DNA of 5,330 bases from SLFT01 sp964493075 (GCA_964493075.1 CAZBNU010000260.1:1-5330); one strand, 5' to 3'. Shown: positions 1 to 5,330, numbered from the stretch's first letter. Notes: generated by a model from the sequence alone, not told the origin. Numbers and translations: made by a program.

Positions 1-47
1 AACCCGCCCGAAAAAGACCGGAATGACGGTAAGGACACGTAATCCAT
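1..47 (-). CDS. Possible start of a third operon gene, cut by the window edge
   Basis: An ATG at 47-45 on the minus strand opens a frame that stays open to the window edge (15 codons, reading MDYVSLPSFRSFSGG). An AGAGG Shine-Dalgarno (bases 55-59) lies 7 nt upstream, which is optimal spacing and better than that of the permease before it. The start is 63 nt past the permease stop on the same strand, so it could be the third gene of the transport operon. The product is not recognisable from 15 residues, and it does not look like the usual N-terminus of an ABC sugar ATPase. Against it, the codons overlap a near-copy of the ACCGTCATTCCCG repeat found at the other end of the window, and a hairpin separates it from the permease. 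It may therefore be intergenic DNA with a chance start. Confidence 0.35.
   Translation of the reverse strand, partial: MDYVSLPSFRSFSGG
18..30 (-). repeat. Near-copy of the ACCGTCATTCCCG repeat unit
   Basis: On the minus strand these bases read ACCGTCATTCCGG, which matches 12 of 13 positions of the unit repeated three times at 5258-5307. It lies in the opposite orientation to those copies. The window ends too soon to show whether a palindromic arm follows. It overlaps the possible partial gene at the left edge, so either it is an intergenic repeat or the match is fortuitous. Confidence 0.4.
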
Positions 48-72
48 GATTCAACCTCTTTGTGTTTATAGC

Positions 73-94
73 AGTACCTCAGAAATAAGGTACT
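73..94 (-). terminator. Hairpin after the permease gene, possible weak terminator
   Basis: AGTACCT (73-79) and AGGTACT (88-94) form a perfect 7-bp stem around an 8-nt loop. It begins 17 nt after the permease stop codon. Neither strand has a run of T after the stem, so this is not a standard intrinsic terminator. It could instead attenuate transcription or protect the 3' end of the symporter-permease mRNA, particularly if the possible gene starting at 47 is real. Confidence 0.4.
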
Positions 95-110
95 ACCCAA
101 CAGATGTTAT

Positions 111-1088
111 CTAATTCTTCAAAAGTCCGGCTTTCCGTTTACGCCGGTTATCATAATAAACGAGCGCCACGAGCAACCCCCCGACAAGGATACGCTGCCA
201 ATGCACGTTGATGTTCTGTAAATTACAGAAGTTGTACAACACAGCCATGATAAGCGCTCCCGCGACAGTGGCTAAGGCGCCGCCTTCACCGCCCATCAGG
301 CTTGCCCCGCCAATAACACAGGCGGCAATGGCATATAGTTCATACATCTCCGCTGCGTTGGGGTCGGCAATACTGGTCCAAGATGCCAGCATCATGCCTG
401 CAAAACCGGCTGCCGCACCGCTTATGGTGAACGCAGCAATGCGCACCCAATCTACGGAAATGCCGGAAAGACGCGCTGCCTCGCTGTTGCCGCCCACCGC
501 GTAAAGGGAACGACCAAATCTGGTGAAGTTAAGTACCACAGCAAACACCGCGGCTAGACCAAACATCAGGCCCGTAGGCAGCCACCACGCATTTGCGCCG
601 CCAAGCCAAGGTATTGATTCCGGCACAAAACGGGTGCCGCCCAGCCACATGAACGAAGACGGCAGACCGTAAACACTGACGCCGCCAGAGGAAATCAGTG
701 TCAGTCCCCGCGCCACCATCATCATACCCAGCGTTACAATGAACGGCGGGATGCGCCCCTTTGATACAAGGAATCCGTTGGTCAGGCCGCAAAGAAAGCC
801 GATGCCCGTGCCGACCAGAATCCCAGGAATCACGGGAAGCCCATAGGTAACCATGGCGATGCAGCCAATAACCCCGCTGAAGGCAGCTACACTGCCCACG
901 GATAGGTCTATACCAGCCGTGAGTATCACCGCCAATTGTCCAATGGCCATCACGCCCACCACTGCAGTGCGCTGCGCCACCCCCTGAAGGTTACTGGAAG
1001 AACGAAACACCGGCGACACAACCGCCAGCACAATGCACAACCCCGCGAGGATAAAAAGCGGCGAATGTTTGGTTATAAAACGTCCCAT
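111..1088 (-). CDS. RbsC-family ABC sugar transporter permease
   Basis: This is an inner-membrane permease of the ribose/xylose/autoinducer-2 type (BPD_transp_2 family), which forms the channel of a sugar ABC importer. The 325 residues match the usual length. Hallmarks of E. coli RbsC are present in order: a hydrophobic first helix (about 10-27), ILTAGIDLSVGS (55-66), KGRIPPFIVTLGMMMVARG (110-128), the cytoplasmic coupling segment GGNSEAARLSGI (199-210) and YELYAIAACVIGGASLMGG (249-267). A basic tail (DNRRKRK, 313-319) suits a cytoplasmic C-terminus. The ATG at 1088 gives a full-length N-terminus, but only a weak purine-rich stretch precedes it. It follows the symporter by 51 nt on the same strand with no terminator between, so co-transcription is likely. 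The ATPase and periplasmic binding protein normally adjacent are absent from the window. The family call is firm; the sugar cannot be told. Confidence 0.93.
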   Translation of the reverse strand: MGRFITKHSPLFILAGLCIVLAVVSPVFRSSSNLQGVAQRTAVVGVMAIGQLAVILTAGIDLSVGSVAAFSGVIGCIAMVTYGLPVIPGILVGTGIGFLCGLTNGFLVSKGRIPPFIVTLGMMMVARGLTLISSGGVSVYGLPSSFMWLGGTRFVPESIPWLGGANAWWLPTGLMFGLAAVFAVVLNFTRFGRSLYAVGGNSEAARLSGISVDWVRIAAFTISGAAAGFAGMMLASWTSIADPNAAEMYELYAIAACVIGGASLMGGEGGALATVAGALIMAVLYNFCNLQNINVHWQRILVGGLLVALVYYDNRRKRKAGLLKN

Positions 1089-1139
1089 ATAGGTTTCTTT
1101 CTTTTATGTTCACTCTTGCACGTAAAGCAACATCACAGT

Positions 1140-2801
1140 TCAGCCCGTGAAATACAAATAGACGCTCAAAATAATTAACAGTACAACAACTGTATGCACA
1201 ACGTCCCACTTGTTCCAACTTTCACGTACTTCCTTCCGCCCTGCAGCGGTGTTGGTGGCATAGGTAAGATTTTCGATCTGCTGTGCAGAAGGCGCCGCGG
1301 TAAACAGGCTCACTACAACCAGGGTGGTGCAGCAGAACAGGAACAAATAGACACAGAACTTCAGAAAATTAATACTGCCGTATGCTACAAGCATCTGTTG
1401 TAAACCCGAAAGCGCCTCCATATTTTCTGCGGCTATAAGTCCTGCATATATCTGGCAGCCCAGTTTGGCAAGCCCAAGCGCAAAACCAAAGGACAGAGTG
1501 GCAACAGCACCCTTGCCGTTAACCCGCTTCCAGAACACCCCCAGAAAAAACACAGCGGTCATGGGCGGCGCAAGATAGGCTTGTACGCTTTGCAGATACT
1601 CATAAAGGGCATCCGCCACATGCAGCATCACTGGTATCCACATCAGCCCCAGTATAACGACCACGCCAGTAGCCATACGTCCCACTGTTACCAGTTGCCT
1701 TTCAGAAGCATTGGGCGCAATTTTTTTGTATATATCCACGGTAAACAGGGTGGAACAGGAATTAAACAGAGACGACAATGAACTCATCAACGCCGCCAAC
1801 AAACCGCCTACCACCAGACCGCGCAGCCCTATGGGTAGCAATTGGCTGACAAGGGCAGGAAAAGCCTGATCTGGGCTATCCAATGTGAGAAGATTTTTTT
1901 GTGCCAGCGCGTACGCAATCATACCGGGAACAATGAACAGGAAAACAGGTGTAATTTTGAGGTAGGCGCCAAACAGCGTGCCCCGACGCGCTATTTTCAA
2001 GTTGCGCGCAGCAAGCGTCCGCTGCACAATGTATTGGTCCGTACACCAATACCATAATCCCACAATGGGTGCAGCAAACAGCATACCTGGCCAGGGGAAA
2101 TCCGGATCGCTGGCAGGCCGCCATAAATTAAAACGCTGGCTGCCGCTTAACTCACGCAATTCCGCCCAACCGCCAAGATGATACAAGCCAATTGCGGTAA
2201 TACAGAGCGATCCCAATATCAGCACCACCGTCTGCATGGCATCGGTATAAACCACAGCACGCAAGCCCCCGAAACTGGTGTAAATACCTGTCAGTACGAC
2301 AACACTCACCGCGCCCAGCCAAAAACTGTTCATGCCCGCAACCTCAAGGTCGGGCAACAACGTCTGAAACACAAGTCCGCCAGCATAGACCGTTACGCTT
2401 ACCTTGGTAAACACATACGCAACAAGGCTCACCAACGTAAGAATCCACCGTGACGTTGCATTATAGCGCCGTTCCAGAAACTCCGGCATGGTGTACACGC
2501 CGGAACGATAGAAGAAAGGCACCAACACCCAGCCCAGCACCAACAGGCACCACGCATGCAGTTCGTAGTGCGCCATCGCAACACCGCTCTTGGCGCCGGA
2601 ACCAGCAAGGCCAACCAGATGTTCCGAACCAATGTTCGACGCGAATAACGATGCGCCAATGGCAAACCAACCTATATTGCGTCCCGCAAGGAAGTAATCC
2701 GCCGAGGTCTCCTGTTTTCGGGACGACATCCACACCACCAGTGCCAGCAAGCCAAAATAGGCGGCAACGACCAACCAATCAAGCCAATGTAGACCTGTCA
2801 T
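1140..2801 (-). CDS. SGLT-like sodium/sugar symporter (SSS family)
   Basis: This is an inner-membrane protein of the solute:sodium symporter family (553 residues, about 14 hydrophobic segments), importing a solute with Na+. It resembles animal SGLT (SLC5) proteins unusually closely. Motifs in order are ASLFASNIGSEHLVGLAGSG (50-69), GVYTMPEFLERR (101-112), LWYWCTDQYIVQR (249-261), LRGLVVGGLLAALMSSLSSL (326-345) and QSVQAYLAPP (404-413). Residues N56, H61, E80, K282 and Q404 align with human SGLT1 N78, H83, E102, K321 and Q457, which coordinate sugar. S340/S341 align with the Na2-site serines. I infer a sugar or inositol substrate. A linker (about 499-532) and a final helix (533-551) complete the SGLT-type topology. 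The ATG at 2801 is chosen because GGGAG lies 8 nt upstream; the in-frame ATG at 2807 would leave only 2 nt. It leads the operon with the ABC permease. Confidence 0.95.
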   Translation of the reverse strand: MTGLHWLDWLVVAAYFGLLALVVWMSSRKQETSADYFLAGRNIGWFAIGASLFASNIGSEHLVGLAGSGAKSGVAMAHYELHAWCLLVLGWVLVPFFYRSGVYTMPEFLERRYNATSRWILTLVSLVAYVFTKVSVTVYAGGLVFQTLLPDLEVAGMNSFWLGAVSVVVLTGIYTSFGGLRAVVYTDAMQTVVLILGSLCITAIGLYHLGGWAELRELSGSQRFNLWRPASDPDFPWPGMLFAAPIVGLWYWCTDQYIVQRTLAARNLKIARRGTLFGAYLKITPVFLFIVPGMIAYALAQKNLLTLDSPDQAFPALVSQLLPIGLRGLVVGGLLAALMSSLSSLFNSCSTLFTVDIYKKIAPNASERQLVTVGRMATGVVVILGLMWIPVMLHVADALYEYLQSVQAYLAPPMTAVFFLGVFWKRVNGKGAVATLSFGFALGLAKLGCQIYAGLIAAENMEALSGLQQMLVAYGSINFLKFCVYLFLFCCTTLVVVSLFTAAPSAQQIENLTYATNTAAGRKEVRESWNKWDVVHTVVVLLIILSVYLYFTG

Positions 2802-2809
2802 ATCCATAA

Positions 2810-2814
2810 CTCCC
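2810..2814 (-). promoter_or_regulatory. Shine-Dalgarno of the symporter, deciding its start
   Basis: The minus strand reads GGGAG here. The gap to the ATG at 2801 is 8 nt, within the normal range. The gap to the in-frame ATG two codons earlier (2807) is only 2 nt, which is too short. Hence the later ATG is favoured. Confidence 0.6.
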
Positions 2815-2859
2815 GGGGTTGATTATGATTGTTCAACAAAAGATACCTCTGATAGTCTA

Positions 2860-2873
2860 CCTGTATCTACAGG
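2860..2873. promoter_or_regulatory. 14-bp palindrome, candidate operator
   Basis: CCTGTATCTACAGG is a perfect inverted repeat of two 6-base arms around a central TC. It lies about 60 bp upstream of the symporter start in the divergent intergenic region. The centre is too tight for an RNA hairpin, so binding by a dimeric regulator is the more natural reading. A second, longer-range pair (AGATAC at 2841-2846 and GTATCT at 2863-2868) overlaps its left arm. I could not find a convincing -35/-10 pair for the symporter around it, so its position relative to the promoter is unknown. Confidence 0.35.
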
Positions 2874-2969
2874 GGGATAATCAAGAAGGATAGTATCAAT
2901 CGCACCAGAAATAAAGACCGGTTTACCTGCCGTACCTACAACACTCCTATCTCTTTGCTATTAGAATAC

Positions 2970-2998
2970 TTGCCATAAAAAACGTAACATGGTATACT
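2970..2998 (+). promoter_or_regulatory. Sigma-70-type promoter of the transglycosylase gene
   Basis: TTGCCA (2970-2975) and TATACT (2993-2998) each match 5 of 6 consensus bases and are separated by exactly 17 bp. Transcription would begin near 3005. That leaves a leader of about 39 nt before the ATG at 3044, and it argues against translation starting at the TTG at 3008, which would be almost leaderless. Confidence 0.65.
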
Positions 2999-3027
2999 GT
3001 TGACAGTTTGAACAACAATGTGAAGAC

Positions 3028-3031
3028 GGAG
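3028..3031 (+). promoter_or_regulatory. Shine-Dalgarno of the transglycosylase gene
   Basis: GGAG lies 12 nt before the ATG at 3044. The spacing is rather long but this is the only such motif in the leader. A GTGGA at 3046-3050, 5 nt before the in-frame ATG at 3056, is the competing arrangement. Either start gives a proper signal peptide. Confidence 0.4.
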
Positions 3032-3043
3032 ATTTATTGTTTT

Positions 3044-3940
3044 ATGTGGACACAGATGAAAATGATCTGCACCCTGCTAACGGTGAACATCCTCCTCACG
3101 GGTCTCGTTGCCGCCCAAACAGAGGAACGGTCTGTATTGGCAAGCCAAAGACAGGGGGACCGACGCCTGCATCAATTCCAGAGTGATAGCGGCACGATGA
3201 CCTTCACAAATCGTCCAGAGAAGTACAAGCATCGCACGGACTATGTGGAAATAGACGTAAAATACGAACGCATTCCACTCCCCCCCCAATACAAGCCCTC
3301 TCCCCGGACACAACCAAAAATTGTAACCGATTCAAATCTACGCAGCATCGTAAGCCGTTATGCGAGCGTTTATGGCCTGGACGAAGCGCTGATTTACGCC
3401 GTCATTCGTGCAGAAAGCAATTTTGATCCAAATGCCATATCCAAAGCGGGCGCACGCGGGTTAATGCAGCTAATGCCGGGCACGGCGGCAGAAATGGGCG
3501 TAACAGACATCTTTGACCCCACCCAAAATATCGCAGGCGGCACCCAGTACCTTTCCAAAATGAAGGAACTGTTTAAGGACAAAAAACTTGCCCTCGCCGC
3601 CTATAACGCAGGACCGGAAAATGTAAAACGCCACAAGGGCATTCCGCCTTTCAAGGAGACGCAGCACTATGTGAAGACCGTGCTCGCCTATGAAAAAGGA
3701 TACAGCGGTGGCGCGTCACGTCCCAATTTCACGATATTGACTGCAGGAAACCGACCAACCGTACGCCCCCGTCCCAGCGAAATCGCTGCAGAAAGTTCCT
3801 TCACCATCCACTTCCATAGCGGACTGACCCAACCCGCAGACAGTGTTGAAGATCGGGACCCCTACTGGTACATCGAATATGGCAATCGCACTTATCCCGT
3901 GCGCAAGGACCTGGTCAAAAACATTGAAGAAAAAGCCTGA
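3044..3940 (+). CDS. Secreted lytic transglycosylase (SLT domain, GH23) with C-terminal extension
   Basis: This is a periplasmic or envelope-bound enzyme that cleaves the MurNAc-GlcNAc bond of peptidoglycan, giving 1,6-anhydro products. It has 298 residues. Residues 1-24 form a signal peptide (Lys, hydrophobic core, VAA then Gln) with no lipobox cysteine. A DUF4124-like segment follows (DSGTMTFTNRP, 48-58). The SLT domain spans about 98-220, with the predicted catalytic glutamate E124 in the RAESNFDP motif, GLMQLMPGTA (139-148) and AYNAGPENV (186-194). After a Pro/Arg-rich linker comes an extension, about 250-298, rich in aromatic and charged residues (DPYWYIEYGNRTYPV, 272-286), which I do not recognise. 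The frame reaches back to a TTG at 3008, but promoter, leader and signal peptide favour the ATG at 3044 (or 3056). The gene has its own promoter, diverges from the symporter and converges on the DUF481 gene 20 bp away. A run of eight C (3280-3287) lies ahead of the catalytic domain. Confidence 0.92.
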   Translation: MWTQMKMICTLLTVNILLTGLVAAQTEERSVLASQRQGDRRLHQFQSDSGTMTFTNRPEKYKHRTDYVEIDVKYERIPLPPQYKPSPRTQPKIVTDSNLRSIVSRYASVYGLDEALIYAVIRAESNFDPNAISKAGARGLMQLMPGTAAEMGVTDIFDPTQNIAGGTQYLSKMKELFKDKKLALAAYNAGPENVKRHKGIPPFKETQHYVKTVLAYEKGYSGGASRPNFTILTAGNRPTVRPRPSEIAAESSFTIHFHSGLTQPADSVEDRDPYWYIEYGNRTYPVRKDLVKNIEEKA

Positions 3941-3960
3941 TCCCGAACAGCCGCCTTTCG

Positions 3961-5163
3961 TTAAAACTTATACGTGAATTGGGTCATAAGCGTGTTGTCC
4001 CAGGCGTTTACGCCACGTTCCTCGGCAAGGCTGTCATACTCTGTCTTCAGCGATGTCTTGAGGTTCAGTTTTTCGGAAAGGGGCGTTACCAAAGCCAGTT
4101 CAGACAGCGCCCGAAATTCTCCAAATTCTTCAAGGTTGGGCATCAATACCAAAGCCTCCGTAATCGTGCTGCTCTTGAATATCTGCTGCGAAAAATTCAG
4201 CCCCAGGCGCAGGTTCACATAATCCTCATTGCGCTTCTGGTAATCACGAAGGGGATCACGCAAATCCAGAAGAATGTCGTATAACTGCTCCAACGCCGAC
4301 CTTGGCGTGAAAACAGCCCCATTGCCGATACTCAAAAAGGTGGTGTATAGATCACTCAATGCACTCGACCGGATATCATCGCGCAAGGCCGTACGTTCCC
4401 AGGGAGTAAAGGGGTTCCAGCGTTCCCGCGTATACGTAGCACCCAGGTCTGCGGATAGAGTCCGTTTTTCCTGCTTGATAAAATCATAGCCCACCCCCAA
4501 TCCCGTCTGAAGCCGGTAGTCCAGTTTGCGCCCATCATCTCGTTCCGCCAGCCCAATGTTGTACAGAAACAGACGTTCCTGAAGGTAGTACTGCCAACGA
4601 TAATCAAATTGATAGCGACGCGTGTTCAACACATCATCGGCAGCACCATAGGCTGCGGCAAAATTCAGGGCCAGCGTATTGCGATCGCCAGTACGTTTAA
4701 CACCCACAGAAAATTTGAAATCCGTTGTATCGGTATTGCCGCTGCGCAAAGCCAACCCCAGGTCTACCGTCCCGCTCCATTTTTTGGGCGGTGGTGGATT
4801 CAGCATCCCATCCAGCGCTTCGGGTGTTGCTGCAAGCGCGACGATGTCGGCAGACGTTGCAGGACGAAAATCATCAGCGGCGCGTACGCCCATCCGCTCA
4901 TCTTCCCGCACAAGAACACCTTCCACTATCGTTTCATCTGAAAGGGCCACTGCGCGGACTTCATCAGTCTCAATGGCGCTGACAGCGTCCATCTTCACCG
5001 ATATTTCGCCAGCATAGGCGGTGGTGATACGCGCCACCCCACCCTCAATAGCAACGAGGGTTCCTGTAATCCGGTCGCCATTATTCAGTATGAGCATATC
5101 CGCCTCAGCGCTGAACCCTGCCATAAAAACGGTTAGTAATATCAATAATACAATTTTTTTCAT
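3961..5163 (-). CDS. DUF481 (YdiY-like) outer-membrane-type protein
   Basis: This 400-residue exported protein is predicted to form an outer-membrane beta-barrel; the function of the family is poorly defined. It has a signal peptide (MKKIVLLILL start, about 1-20). A small beta domain follows at about 21-68 (LILNNGDRITGTLVAI, then TTAYAGEISVKMDAV). A Pro-rich linker (PPPPKKW, 123-129) leads to the DUF481 barrel: SGNTDTTDFKFSVG (141-154), amphipathic strands with many Tyr/Arg, and a C-terminal FTYKF typical of outer-membrane proteins. Residues about 252-312 look more helical and appear to be an insertion between strands. The frame extends back to an ATG at 5229, but the ATG at 5163 has AGAGGA 4 nt upstream and begins the signal peptide directly, so it is preferred. 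A TATAAT-bearing promoter lies upstream, and the gene appears monocistronic. The family call is firm; the role is unknown. Confidence 0.9.
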   Translation of the reverse strand: MKKIVLLILLTVFMAGFSAEADMLILNNGDRITGTLVAIEGGVARITTAYAGEISVKMDAVSAIETDEVRAVALSDETIVEGVLVREDERMGVRAADDFRPATSADIVALAATPEALDGMLNPPPPKKWSGTVDLGLALRSGNTDTTDFKFSVGVKRTGDRNTLALNFAAAYGAADDVLNTRRYQFDYRWQYYLQERLFLYNIGLAERDDGRKLDYRLQTGLGVGYDFIKQEKRTLSADLGATYTRERWNPFTPWERTALRDDIRSSALSDLYTTFLSIGNGAVFTPRSALEQLYDILLDLRDPLRDYQKRNEDYVNLRLGLNFSQQIFKSSTITEALVLMPNLEEFGEFRALSELALVTPLSEKLNLKTSLKTEYDSLAEERGVNAWDNTLMTQFTYKF

Positions 5164-5212
5164 TGAATCCTCTTCCATCGAAAAAATAGTACCTGGTAAC
5201 AGACACTCTAAC

Positions 5213-5227
5213 GTGGGCTTTACCCAC
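5213..5227 (-). promoter_or_regulatory. Small inverted repeat in the DUF481 leader
   Basis: GTGGG (5213-5217) and CCCAC (5223-5227) form a 5-bp GC-rich stem with a 5-nt loop. It begins about 8 bp after the TATAAT box on the minus strand, so it covers the expected first bases of the transcript. It could be a 5' stabilising hairpin or an operator; it is short enough to be chance. Confidence 0.3.
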
Positions 5228-5234
5228 AACCCAG

Positions 5235-5265
5235 ATTATATAAAAGTAAGCACCACCACCGTCAT
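5235..5265 (-). promoter_or_regulatory. Predicted promoter of the DUF481 gene
   Basis: The minus strand carries a perfect -10 box TATAAT (5240-5235). The best upstream partner is ATGACG (5265-5260), 4 of 6 to consensus at a long 19-bp spacing; it belongs to the first ACCGTCATTCCCG repeat unit. The transcript would begin near 5228 and have a leader of about 65 nt. The -10 is convincing, the -35 is not. Confidence 0.5.
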
Positions 5266-5307
5266 TCCCGTGCCCACCGTCATTCCCGTAGCCTACCGTC
5301 ATTCCCG
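5258..5307. repeat. Three tandem ACCGTCATTCCCG units
   Basis: Exact 13-base units lie at 5258-5270, 5276-5288 and 5295-5307, with periods of 18 and 19 bp. The bases between them differ (TGCCC, TAGCCT). The third unit runs into a palindrome. The first two look like left arms of the same element whose right halves were lost. They lie in the upstream region of the DUF481 gene. Confidence 0.85.
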
Positions 5308-5320
5308 CGAAGGCGGGAAT
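5301..5320. repeat. ATTCCC-N8-GGGAAT palindromic repeat element
   Basis: ATTCCCGC (5301-5308) and GCGGGAAT (5313-5320) form a perfect 8-bp stem around GAAG. It is preceded by ACCGTC and followed by CCAG. The ATTCCC-N8-GGGAAT layout is that of the neisserial dRS3 repeat, and related palindromes are common between genes of many bacteria. The element is non-coding and probably present in many copies in this genome. The right part of the window ends just beyond it. Confidence 0.7.
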
Positions 5321-5330
5321 CCAGAAGGGC

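Noticed and set aside
46..114. 22-codon plus-strand frame beginning ATGATTCAACC
   Set aside because: It is very short, contains the hairpin, runs against the permease, and has only a distant AAGGA; no sign of coding function.
1721..1727. T7 run inside the symporter as a phase-variable tract or terminator
   Set aside because: It encodes Lys-Lys-Ile in a loop of an intact gene, has no adjacent hairpin and is short.
2450..2809. 119-codon plus-strand frame opposite the symporter start
   Set aside because: It lies wholly antisense to a strongly conserved gene, and its His/Arg/Pro-rich composition is typical of a shadow frame.
3000..3005. TTGACA as a -35 box
   Set aside because: It matches consensus, but no -10-like sequence lies 16-18 bp downstream; the TTGCCA/TATACT pair just upstream explains the promoter.
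3008..3043. N-terminal extension of the transglycosylase from a TTG start
   Set aside because: It has no Shine-Dalgarno, would begin about 3 nt after the predicted transcription start, and puts extra residues before a normal signal peptide.
5164..5229. N-terminal extension of the DUF481 protein (ATGs at 5229 or 5178)
   Set aside because: The ATG at 5163 has a good Shine-Dalgarno and starts the signal peptide; the extension overlaps the leader and the expected transcription start.
5105..5302. Gly/Asn-rich minus-strand frame upstream of DUF481
   Set aside because: Its GNDGG-like repeats are simply the ACCGTCATTCCCG units translated, and it overlaps the DUF481 start in another frame.
5258..5320. 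CRISPR-like array at the right edge
   Set aside because: Units are 13 bases with 5-6-base gaps, far shorter than CRISPR repeats and spacers, and the last unit is part of a palindrome.

Overview
The window reads as chromosomal DNA from a diderm (Gram-negative) heterotrophic bacterium of roughly balanced base composition. The envelope genes are a secreted lytic transglycosylase and a DUF481 outer-membrane-type protein. The transport genes are an SGLT-like sodium/sugar symporter and an RbsC-like ABC permease. Nothing fixes the phylum. An SGLT-like symporter, a DUF481 protein and ATTCCC-type palindromic repeats together would suit a PVC/FCB-related or candidate-phylum environmental bacterium, or a proteobacterium; this is a guess.

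Left half, minus strand: an SGLT-type symporter (1140-2801) is followed after 51 nt by an RbsC-family ABC permease (111-1088). They probably form one transport operon transcribed leftwards. Downstream lies a 7-bp hairpin (73-94). After it comes a well-spaced Shine-Dalgarno and ATG (start at 47) that may open a third gene running off the left edge. No ABC ATPase or sugar-binding protein is visible, so the permease lacks its partners here.

Centre: about 200 bp of divergent intergenic DNA (2808-3007) holds a 14-bp palindrome near the symporter and a good sigma-70-type promoter (TTGCCA, 17 bp, TATACT) for the rightward gene. That gene (3044-3940) encodes an exported GH23-type lytic transglycosylase with a DUF4124-like N-terminal segment and an uncommon C-terminal extension.

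Right half: a DUF481 protein is transcribed leftwards (3961-5163). It converges on the transglycosylase with only 20 bp between the stop codons. Its own promoter region has a perfect TATAAT. Beyond that, the right edge carries three tandem ACCGTCATTCCCG units, the last leading into a perfect 8-bp-stem palindrome (ATTCCCGC/GCGGGAAT). A near-copy of the same unit lies inverted at the left edge.

Functionally the window joins sugar uptake (symporter plus permease) to cell-envelope upkeep (peptidoglycan cleavage and an outer-membrane protein). There is no direct evidence that the two halves act together. I see no RNA genes, CRISPR arrays, transposases or phage genes.
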